A DNA stretch of 64,000 nt, from positions 129,225,533 to 129,289,532 of the forward strand of contig NC_088171.1 of assembly GCF_028769735.1 (NCBI RefSeq), given 5' to 3'. This stretch comes from Zonotrichia leucophrys gambelii. Its lineage: Eukaryota > Chordata > Aves > Passeriformes > Passerellidae. The notes under the pieces were generated by a model. The model worked only from the letters and a program-made list of their open reading frames with translations. It searched no databases and was not told where the DNA came from. This document shows, in pieces, positions 1-8,376 of the stretch (position 1 is its first letter; every line of letters begins with the position of its first letter). The position numbers and the translations under genes were made by a program.

Positions 1-2356
1 TTTGCTGAGGGGCCAGTGCAGATGAAGACCTTTGTTTCCAAATATCCTTGGCTTGTTTTAAAATGCCCTAAATGCTTTCTTTGATCCAAAGTGCATTTTT
101 TTCCCTTCATGTTGCCATGTAATCAATTCTTGATTAATCAAATTACTTTTCCTTATTTTCTTTCAGTTTGGCCCCTGGATAAGGACACACAACTCAAGTG
201 CATCAATTAATGGAAAGCATCCACATTCAGCAGCAAAATCAGTCTTCTGGCTGGTCCCTTAGGAGGCACTGACTGTGACTGCTAGATGATGGGATTTTTT
301 TTCCAGCTAAGAATATTTCATTTTTTATTTAGTCTCTAAAGTTTTTCAGCAGGTCTCCTGGTGTTTCTGTGCCAGTGAGATGGGATTCCTACAAGGGTGT
401 TCCACTCTGGCACACCTGCTACTGCCCAGAGGCCAAATGACTGTTGGGGTAACTAACCTCAACTCCTCTCACTCTCCTGGCTGTGGATTAGGGAAGAGCA
501 GAGGCTTGAGGTCATTCACAACAGGAGGACAGGGATGAGGCCACCCTCTTGGGGAGAGGTTTGTCACTGCAGGCTCCAGTGGTGTTATGACATCTGATCT
601 CTGGGCCAGGAAATGGGTCCTGGCTCCTTTTAGCTGCTGGAGTTGTCCTGGAAGATGTGCAAGGTGGCCAAAAGTGAGCTTGTCAAGGTTCAAGATGCTT
701 TTCCCATCTACAGTGAAACTGAGGGAGTTTCCTAGAGTGGAGGTGAGGGCATTGCAAGGGAAATGCAGGAGAATAAGTCAAGAAAGGAGAGGATGTAGAG
801 ACACTGGCATAGGGGAGGAGATGCAGGAGGGATGCACAAGTCCCAAAAATGATCAGTTCCCACAAGGAAGCAGGTACAAGCAAAACTTTAAAAAGAAGCT
901 GTTGCATATCTCAGCAGTAGAAACAATCAGTTCAATACTGCCTAAGGATAGATGATGGCACCATTTAGGCTCAAATGCCACAAAAGCTGTTGCAGACCAA
1001 GTGATCCTTTCTACAGAATATGTCACAAAAAGGCAAATCACACTGCAGGAGCTTTTCCCACCCCTCAGCAGCAGCCATCAGAGGCCTTGGCGGGGACCAG
1101 CTCCTCAGTGCTGATGCTTACACCCTCACAGAGTCTCCCTTCGGTCTGGGGGCTCTCCTCACCATTAGGAAGGGTCCTGGGGGCAGCCCCAAAGCCACTG
1201 GTGCAGTACAGGAAACAAAAATTACTGCTCTGGAAAAAAGAATATTCTACCTCCCTGGGAACAGGAATCAGTGGCAATAAAGAGTCATGACAGATATATG
1301 GAGAGTGTAGGATCTTCTTACAGTGCTGCATTCCTGGGAAACCATCTTCCACCTGATTTGACTCAAACAATAACTCTTTCACTGGGCCACCATCAGTGAA
1401 TAGGGTGGGCTGAACCACTTTCTCTTCTTGTTTTTGTTTCAAAACCCCCTGTGCTAGTAGTGCCATGACAGCTGTATCAAAACTAAAACGTCTTTTCCTG
1501 TCGGTTTTTTTCCATGTTGTTTTTCTACAAGAGCAAAAGTCAACATGATGAGTTTGCTGAGCCCTGTTTCTGTCTCTTTTTTATCTATGTAACCAATGCC
1601 AATGGAAACATTAGCCACTCTTTCAAACAGCAAGCTGCAGAGGCCAGCAAAACACATGTGGTTTGTTCTTTATATTTATTACATCAAAATCATGCCTACT
1701 TGCCTTTTTCCTTCCTTTTATTTTTAAAAACAATAAAATGTAGTGGATGTTTGAGGGAAGATTCCAGGATGAAACACTTTCTGTTTTGATAAGAGGAAAG
1801 CCAAGAGTAGATTCTCAGCTGCTTGCATGGATGTGGCTCCTTCCTGAGAGCAGGGATTGACGCCAGGGAAGATCTAGTCTTTTGGGTTCAAAGAGCAACC
1901 CATATAGAGTTTCTGCTCCCTGCGTGTCTTCCACTTAATGGGCAAACAAATGTTATCTATTGTTAGCTCTGCAGAGACAAAAGAAGTGCAGGGGGAAAGC
2001 TGGATGGTGCCCTAGCCTGTAGTACTGCATTTGTGTGTAAGCTACTACACAAGTCCTGATACATGTGTGTTCTGGGTGTAGGTGTTTGAGATACCAATGT
2101 GTGTGTTATGATACACACAACACACCTTGCTGCAGCCAGTGAAGTTCTGGCAGACTGTCCATCATCTAGGGATGGAGGAGACAGCCCCTGTTCCCTCGTA
2201 CTGCCCTCCATGGGCCCCAGACTTGAGGGGTGGGAGGATGGAGGTGCTCCTAAATGCACAACAGAAACCTCTCCCCAGGAGGCATCCTGTTCTTGCAGCA
2301 GGAGGAGTCCCAGATGGATGCAATGCATTTGTTCCTCAGCAGGCTTCAGATTTTAA
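1..2356. other. Flanking non-coding DNA, no gene recognised
   Basis: I see no gene here. The open frames on both strands are short, overlap each other in several frames and match no protein family I recognise. Base composition is mixed, with a small GT/AC-rich patch near 2060-2125. The stretch lies upstream of the CpG-island promoter at about 6.2 kb. It is either intergenic or, if NCALD has more distal promoters as in mammals, part of a longer first intron. Confidence 0.6.
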
Positions 2357-2640
2357 ATTGTAGAATGTTAAGGGTAGGAAGGAACCCCAAAGACCATCCA
2401 GTGCTGGCTCATATTCAACCTTCCATCTACCAGGACCCCCAGGTCCCTTTCTGTGGGGCTGTTTTCCAGCCTCTCATTCCCCAGTCTGTCTCTACATCCT
2501 GGGTTGTCCCATCTCAGGTGCAAAATCCTAAACTTTCCCTTGTTACACTTCAAGTTGGTGATTGTCCAATCCCCTTATTTCTCTTCGCATTTGCTCCTTT
2601 TGATGCAGCCCAGGACTCAGCTGGCTTTCTGGGCAGCCGG
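2357..2640 (-). mobile_element. CR1 LINE fragment, 3' region
   Basis: Read on the minus strand, this holds the decayed end of a CR1 non-LTR retrotransposon. The left edge on the + strand has the typical CR1 3'-terminal text (GGTAGGAAGGAACCCCAAAG, then a 'ACCATCCAGTG' motif). The minus-strand frame at 2368-2553 reads like the C-terminal part of CR1 reverse transcriptase, with an LGVLVDGRLNMSQ motif close to the CR1 pattern DLGVLVDNKLSMSQ. The body is a 5'-truncated, non-functional relic. The 3' tail and the reverse-transcriptase part look joined across an internal deletion. Confidence 0.75.
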
Positions 2641-2756
2641 CTAAAACCAAACTTGCTAAACTAAACTAAACTAAAAAAAAAAAAAAACTTCAAAATACCC
2701 TAAGCTTTCTGAACTAAACTAAACTAAACTAAACTAACCCGCTCTAAGCTTTCTAG
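2641..2756. repeat. (CTAAA)n / (AAACT)n simple repeat with A-run
   Basis: Two pentanucleotide runs are visible: CTAAA units at about 2656-2675 leading into a 14-base A-run, and AAACT units at about 2711-2737. A short spacer carrying AAGCTTTCT separates them, and a related AAGCTTTCT motif recurs just after the second run. The array sits inside or between CR1 fragments, because CR1-like text resumes immediately after it. Confidence 0.85.
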
Positions 2757-2830
2757 ACTGCCAGCTCATGTTGAGTTCTTCATCAGCCATCACTCACAAG
2801 TGATGGCTTCACTCCTTCTCTATATAAAAT
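2757..2830 (-). mobile_element. CR1 LINE fragment, internal
   Basis: The + strand text GCTCATGTTGAGTTCTTCAT and the following bases match the reverse complement of a CR1 segment that normally lies near the reverse-transcriptase end. It continues the CR1 text that stops at 2640, so the simple repeat between them has interrupted or expanded within the element. Too short and diverged to place in a subfamily. Confidence 0.55.
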
Positions 2831-3424
2831 ATCTGGTTTGTATTTTTCCCATCAGTATCCATGTCTCATTGCTTTGAGCTTATTTGGTTGATTGAAATTG
2901 TAGAGGAAGCTGGTTTTATGTTGGGGGTTTTATAATGGAAAAGTTAAGTTAATTCAGGCAATATAGGTTTTTCTGCCACTTCTTGCAGGATATTTCAGCT
3001 CTCTGAGGGACAGATGCCGTTGCTTTCATTTCTACATCTCTATGCATGGCATAAGACTCCCTTGACCCTACTCCTGGAAAGCTTTGACAATTACACTGAA
3101 AAGTAGGGCTTCAGTCAGCAATTCAGAAAATATCCCTGTGGAGGAGCCACACCACTGGAGAGGTGCAGGAAAACCTCAGCCAGGCCTTGGGAACTGGAAA
3201 CATCCAAATCTACACTGCCATTATCATATGTTCTTCAGAGCATTGGTCTTTTCTTTTCTTCACTTAGTATCTTTCAGCTGGCTGAAAATTATAACCCTCT
3301 CAACATATAATTAGTACCCCTTTATAAACACTATGCATGGTTTAAAAACTCCTCCAAGCTTTTGCAGAGCAGCAGAAATATCCTGTAAAGGTGAGTGAAA
3401 GGGCTATTTTTATACTGGAAGATG
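2831..3424. other. Unique non-coding DNA between CR1 copies
   Basis: AT-rich sequence. I see no gene, RNA gene or repeat that I recognise. Confidence 0.5.
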
Positions 3425-3895
3425 AAGGTGCTCTGCATGCACGCTTGTCTGCAGTTGTGGAGGAGCAGAGCAGGTGCAGGTCCTTGAGGGACTGTGAGAG
3501 TTGGGGTTCTTCAGCCTGGAGAAGAGAAGGATGTGGGGGACTGTAGAACAGCCATCCAGCACACAAAGGGGTTTACAGAAAGGTGGAGAGGGACTTTTTA
3601 CAAGGGCATGTAGTGACAGGACTAGGGGTAGAGGCTTTAAACTGAAAGAGTGCTGGCTGAGATTAGATATTAGGAAGAAATTTTTCTCTGTGAAGGTGGT
3701 GAGACACTGAAACAGGTTTCCCTGTGAAGAAGAAGTGGTGGGTGTCCCATCCCTGGAAGTGTTCAAGGTCAGGCTGGATGGGGCTTTGGGCAACCTGCTC
3801 TAGTGAAAGGTGTCCCTGCCCATGGCAGAGGGATTGAAAGTAGGTGATCTTTAAGGTCCCTTTGAACCAGAACCATTCTGATTCTATAATCCTGC
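3425..3895 (+). mobile_element. CR1 LINE 3' end, + strand
   Basis: A typical CR1 3' segment in + orientation. It contains the landmark 'TTCAGCCTGGAGAAGAGAAG' at about 3510-3530. Further on are text for a short 'GACAGGACTAGGGGTAGAGG' motif, a 'TTAGGAAGAAATTTTTC' motif, and a closing 'AAGGTCCCTTTGAACCAGAA' followed by a degenerate ATTCTGATTCTATAAT 3' tail. No intact reading frame remains. The start is approximate, since similarity fades upstream of 3490. Confidence 0.85.
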
Positions 3896-4599
3896 CCGGC
3901 TGTCTCTGCCAGCTCTTTAGGGAACCAGCAAAATGGGTTTTTTTAATGTATTGTGACCATCAAAATGCATGTGCTGTATTGTCTCCTTTTCTGAAAACGC
4001 TTTTATAAGAATTAAGAACCATTAAAATCTCTCAGGTGCATGCATTTTTGTCAGTCCAATAGAAAGAAATGCACTACACAGTGTTGAGAGATATCTTTTT
4101 AAACTGCAAACCCAAATTTTATGTAGTATTGTATAAACATTGCCATTAAGTGAAAGAATACATCTGTAAGTTATGATACAATTTTATTGGTGGGTGTTGA
4201 CATGAAGTGTCAGCCTTCTATATTGGATTAATATGTGGGATTATGTGCAACACATGTAGTAATCAGTGGGTTTTTAAAATTCATCACATTATTCTTGTTT
4301 TGTTAAACAGTCACAGGTTTCCTAGCTAATTGTGAATATCTTCTTTTTATGGCATGAGTTTTAGACAGTGGGGGCTGCCTTATTCTATTGTAATAACTAT
4401 TTGAGCTCTCTTCACTGCTTTGCCCCGAGGCCCAGGGGGCAGCTCAGGATCTCAGAGGGCTTTGCCCCCTGATACCAGCTGCCCAGGAAAGCTCCAGGGC
4501 AGTGCTGGTGCTGGAGAGGTTGTTGGTGAGCTGTGCTGGAGGTGCCCTACTCACTAAATGCTGTGTAAACCAGCGTTGGCTGTTGTTGATCCCAGGCAG
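3896..4599. other. Unique non-coding DNA
   Basis: AT-rich up to about 4400, then a short GC-richer patch (about 4420-4550). No gene, RNA or repeat recognised. Confidence 0.5.
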
Positions 4600-5615
4600 A
4601 CAAAATGATTAGAAGGGACCACTGGAGGTCATCTAGTTCAACTTTTCTGCTCAAGCAGGGCTCCCCAGAGCACACTACTCAGGATTGTGTCCAAAAAGCT
4701 TCTGAATAGCTGCAGAGAAGGAGACTCCACAATCTTTCTGGGCAGCCTGTTGTGGTGCTCTGTCACTCTCAGAGTAAAGAAGCTTTTCCTCATGTTCAGG
4801 TGAAACTTTCTATGCACCAGTTTCTGCCATTGCCTCTTGTCCTATCACCTGGCAACGCCGGGAGGAGCCTGGCTGCATCCTTTTGGTGTCCTCCCTTCAG
4901 ATACTGATAGATATTGATAAGGCCCCTTCTCCAGGCTATACAGGCCCAGGTTCCACAGCCTTTCCTCAAAACTGAGATGTTCCAGTCCCCTAATCATCTT
5001 TGTGTCCCTTCATTGGACCTATTCCAGGAGTTCCTTGTCTCTCTTACACTGAGGAGCCCAAAACTCCACATGCGCCTCACCTGGGCTGAGTAGAGGGGCA
5101 GGATCACCTCACTGAACCTGTTGACCACACTCTTCCTGTCACCCCAGGATGCCTTTGGCCTTCTTGGTCACCCTGCTGGCTCATGGACATTTTGTTGTCC
5201 ACCAGGACCTTCCCTGCAGAGCTGCTTCCCAGGAGATCAGCCCCCATCCTGTGCTGGTGGTCCCTGGGGTTCCTCACCAGGTGCAGGATCTGCATTCACC
5301 TTTGTTGAGTTTCAGATGGTTCTCTGCCCATCTCTCCAGCCTGCCCAGGTCCTTCTGAAGGGCTGCACAGCTCTGTGAGGTATTGGCTGCTTCTCCCAGC
5401 TTTGTGCCTTCAGTGAACTTGCTGAGGAGGCACCTGCCCCTCGTCCCAGTTATTGATGGATCAGTTAGATGATACTGGACACAGTATTGAGCCTTGGGGA
5501 ACACCATGAGCTACAGGCCTCCAACTGGACCTTGTGTAACTGACCACAACCTTCTGAGATCTGCTGATCAGTTTTCTTTCCACCTCACTATCCACTCATG
5601 CAGACCTGATGAGCT
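4600..5615 (-). mobile_element. CR1 LINE, about 1 kb, minus strand
   Basis: The largest CR1 copy in the window, lying on the minus strand. The + strand begins with the reverse of the CR1 3' tail (GAAGGGACCACTGGAGGTCA, then 'TCTAGTTCAAC'). Minus-strand frames 5104-5295 and 5274-5507 carry pieces of CR1 reverse transcriptase. Examples are a VLVDNKMSMSQQ motif, a LERWAENHLKLNKGECR-type stretch (CR1 elements usually read 'LERWADRNLMKFNKGKC') and FTEGTKLGEAANT, a relic of the FADDTKLGG motif. Frameshifts separate the pieces, so it is dead. It is 5'-truncated at about 5615. Confidence 0.85.
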
Positions 5616-6230
5616 CAGAAGCATTTTCTTGTTGCTAACACTGTCTTTCCTCCCTGCTTTCCACAGGTGAAAGTCTTTTCCTTCTCCAGCATCTTCTGTG
5701 TCCTACTCCTGGCATGTGCCTGTGTGATGGGGCTCTGGTAAGGTGGAGAGAGAGAGAGAGGAAAAAAGGAAATTAGGAGGAAGGAGTGGATTTTAGCTAG
5801 AGTTACAAGGAAATTTGAGACACTGGTGTTGTGTCTCTTCCTGTAGGAGAAGGCTGCACAGGTGAGTCAGAATCAGATGGAGGCATGCACTGCTCTGTCC
5901 CTTTCCCATGATGTTTTTTGGGAGCAGCTGGAGAAGCATCACATGCAGGCTAGCAGAGGGACCAGCCAGCTCTGGGGCCAGCCCTGCACGGCTGCTGCCC
6001 TCGTCGCTCCAGCAGGACCCTTGCTGCCTCGCCCGAATCTGGGCACAGTGTGGGTGACCAAGCATGTGTCACTGCGGCTATGAATAAAACTTCAGCTGTG
6101 TGTCACTTAGAAAGACCCTAATTTTAGCTAGCCAGCGTGTCACTGAGGTGCCCCAGCTCCCTGGCAGGGCAGCTTTTGTGCCCCACCATACCAGGTGTAT
6201 AATGTGTGTTTTCCTGCGGGAGGCTGGGGA
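5616..6230. other. Non-coding DNA upstream of the CpG island
   Basis: No gene recognised. It contains a (GA)n run at 5746-5760. GC content rises towards the CpG island that begins at about 6230, so the right-hand part may hold distal promoter elements that cannot be assigned from sequence alone. Confidence 0.5.
5746..5760. repeat. (GA)n microsatellite
   Basis: An uninterrupted GA dinucleotide run of about 7.5 units, followed by a purine-rich stretch. Confidence 0.9.
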
Positions 6231-6426
6231 TGCGGGAGGAAGAGGAGGAGCGCGTTTCCCACAGGGACAGGGTTAAGGGAGCAGCCGGCGCGGGCAGCCC
6301 CGGCGAGCCCGCGGTGTTTGCCTTGTCCAGGCGCCCGCGCTGCCGCGGCGTGCGCGCAGCGTGACGGATGACCCATGGAAATCATTGCGGAGCAGGGCTG
6401 GCGTTGCCAGGACAACGGCGGCTCCC

Positions 6427-6453
6427 CGGGCCGGGCCGGGCCGGGCCGGGCCG
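6427..6453. repeat. (GGGCC)n short tandem repeat in promoter
   Basis: About five units of the pentamer CCGGG/GGGCC in a row just upstream of the CRE palindrome. The G-runs are only 3 long, but their number and spacing could allow a G-quadruplex. Confidence 0.85.
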
Positions 6454-6466
6454 TGTGACGGGCGCC

Positions 6467-6474
6467 TGACGTCA
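6467..6474. promoter_or_regulatory. cAMP response element (CRE) palindrome
   Basis: An exact TGACGTCA, the full consensus for CREB/ATF dimers, inside the CpG island and roughly 150 bases before the splice donor. CREB sites of this kind are common near start sites of neuronal, activity-regulated genes. Whether it is occupied is not visible from sequence. Confidence 0.75.
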
Positions 6475-6499
6475 GGGGGGCTGAGCCTGCGGCCCCGGC

Positions 6500-6627
6500 C
6501 GCGCCGGCAGACCGGCAGAGACAGAGCCCGCTGGATGCTGCAGCCATCCCCGCCACCGCCGCCGCTGCTGAATCCCGGGGGCTGCCGGAGCATGGACTGC
6601 TGAAAACTTGCATTTCTGCAGCGTGAG
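6500..6627 (+). other. NCALD: Putative 5' non-coding exon 1 of NCALD
   Basis: The 3' edge is read from the donor GTGAG|GTAACC (GT at 6628-6629). The 5' edge is arbitrary because the start site cannot be read. It would splice to the acceptor at 48123, giving a spliced leader with 19 bases from the second exon before the NCALD ATG. The exon holds an upstream ORF from the ATG at 6535 to the TGA at 6601-6603: 22 codons, proline-rich in the first half, with a second in-frame ATG at 6592. Further non-coding exons may exist in the 41.5-kb intron but cannot be recognised by eye. Confidence 0.6.
6535..6603 (+). CDS. Possible upstream ORF in the NCALD 5' UTR
   Basis: An ATG at 6535 opens 22 codons ending in TGA at 6601-6603, wholly inside the putative first exon. 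The peptide would start MLQPSPPPPPLL. A second in-frame ATG at 6592 gives a minimal three-codon ORF (MDC). If the transcript starts upstream of 6535, ribosomes would meet this ORF before the NCALD start. Nothing suggests a conserved peptide product. Its main likely effect would be to lower translation of the main frame. Confidence 0.3.
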   Translation: MLQPSPPPPPLLNPGGCRSMDC

Positions 6628-7299
6628 GTAACCGTTTGCTTTGTGTTCTCATCAGGTTTGGGTTATTTTCCTTAAAAAAAAAAAAATAGAATAGAAAGAA
6701 GCTTGTATCAGTGGCTGATATTTTTTTTTCACTTGTTTGTTTTGGCTGGAAGTTTGCCTTGATGAACAAATCCAGCGCTATCAGATAAATGCAAAGCGGC
6801 TTCCAGTTACTAATTCTGTGTGTAGACGGCAAAACGGAGTTAAATATAGATTAATGATCCATGAAACCAGAATAAAATGATATCGCTCTCGTTTGACACT
6901 TTAGGAATATAAATGAACGTGAGTAATCCTAGGCTAATGCATTCGGGAGTTAAAAGAAATGGTGTTTAGGCACTGTGTTTTTTATACCTCTGCTGGAATT
7001 TGTTGTTTTTTAATTCTGCCCGGTTCAGGCGGGCTTGTACCCAGTGTGTCCAGTGAGGGGGAAGCCAGCAGTCACTGCAGCCAGGAACAGCTTAAAATCC
7101 AACTCTCAGAGTTCAGCATTGAAATCATCTTTGTTCGCGCGGGGTCCCTGCGCGCTGCCCGGGCTTTCTGCCCTCTCCGGGGCACTCCTGCCTGCATGGT
7201 CTTACAGAGGAGAGAGTCAAAACCTTCCTGAAAAATTGTCTGAAATACGCCAAGAGAGCAGCGTTGCTGAAACACAGGCTTTTACCCTTTTTCTCACAA

Positions 7300-7352
7300 G
7301 CACACACACACACACAGGGCTTGTTTATTCTCTCTCTCTTTTTTTTTTTTCT
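7300..7352. repeat. (CA)n microsatellite and neighbouring (TC)n/T-run
   Basis: A CA run of about 8 units at 7301-7316 is followed after 15 bases by CTCTCTCT and a T-run of about 12 (about 7331-7352). Confidence 0.9.
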
Positions 7353-8268
7353 GTTGTGCATTGAGATCAGTTAGAATAGCTAAAAAAAGAACTGCAGCAT
7401 GAGCAGCATGATTTTTCAATCACCACAGTGACTGAAAAACGAAATGCTATTTGGGTCTTTTTGTACAAACAAGAGGGAGTTTGTGTCTGTTTCCGTATTG
7501 CACTTAGTCCGAGGTGGCTGTTGTGGGGAAGGATATCCCAGAGCTCCTGAAGTTTAGTGCCACAGGCTGAGTTTGTTTGTGTGGGAACATATAGATTTGT
7601 TTTAAGAACAGATTACAGCTGAAGCATCATGTGCGTTGTTTCCTGGAAAAGTATGTTAGATCTTTCTTATCTTCTCTAATTATACACTCCTATTCCCTTC
7701 CTCCCAAAGTTCAAAGGGTTTATCGATAATGGTAATGATTCTTTAAAGCAGCTGCTGGTCTAAAACAGTGTGGAGCTACCAGACAATTTAAAACACAGAG
7801 CAGTAAAAGATTAAAAAAAAAAATCTATAACAATTATTCTCATGTTATCAAGTGCAGCATAAGTAATTGTTTCAGAAAGAGAGCCAAGACAGATATTAAA
7901 ACTGAAGGCACTTCTCTAAGGAAGTTCCGGCTTAGTGCTCTGGATTTCACTGCATTTGGCATTCTTAGCAGAGAACAAGGATAAATGCTGAAACATCTGA
8001 AATGTCTGAACCATTTCATTTGGTGTTATCTCATCAGTCTTTTCCAATTCAACTGATGCCCTAAGACATTATTGTTGGGGGGGGCTCAAATATTTCAAAT
8101 GGTCTTTATTAAATTCTTCACCTGATGCCACTGCACCAGTGCATGGGGAATCTCTCCTGGCTCCTCACAGGTGAGTTTTACCCAGGTTTGCAGGAGCCTG
8201 GCACTCTATGTGCTGCCTTGCCACGGGCAGTGAGCGGGCTCTGGGTGTCCCTGCCCGGTGACCTGCCT

Positions 8269-8376
8269 GGGCTGAGCTGCTGTGGGGAGCTGTGTGCCAG
8301 CCCAGGGCTGAGCTGCTGTGGGGAGATGTGTGCCAGCCCAGGGCTGAGCTGCTGTGGGGGGCTGTGTGCCAGCCCA
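8269..8376. repeat. 36-bp tandem repeat, 3 copies
   Basis: The unit starts GGGCTGAGCTGCTGTGGGG and recurs at 8269, 8305 and 8341, an exact 36-base period, with only a few substitutions between copies. Because 36 is a multiple of three, the surrounding + strand frame stays open and reads a 12-residue repeat (GLSCCGELCASP and variants). That is a by-product of the period, and I see no sign of a real gene. Confidence 0.9.

Larger units (their letters stand above)
6230..6610 (+). promoter_or_regulatory. NCALD: CpG-island promoter, probably of NCALD
   Basis: This is the only strongly GC-rich, CpG-dense block of the window, with many CG dinucleotides (CGGCGCGGGC, GCGCCCGCGC, CCGCGGCGTGCGCGC) in otherwise CpG-poor DNA. 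It contains a perfect palindromic TGACGTCA at 6467-6474, a second CRE-like half site (GTGACGG, about 6360), a (GGGCC)n run at about 6427-6453 and GC boxes. No TATA box is seen, which fits a CpG-island promoter. A strong donor (GAG|GTAACC) follows at 6628 on the + strand, the strand of NCALD. Assignment to NCALD is inference: it is the only gene seen, on the same strand, and NCALD genes are known to use distant non-coding first exons. Confidence 0.75.

Noticed and set aside
5104..5507. Minus-strand frames as a cellular gene
   Set aside because: Their motifs are those of CR1 reverse transcriptase and they are broken by frameshifts.
6140..6832. Long minus-strand open frame (230 codons) across the CpG island
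   Set aside because: GC-rich DNA is poor in stop codons, and the frame has low-complexity alanine/proline-rich content with no family resemblance. It runs antisense to a promoter and 5' exon.
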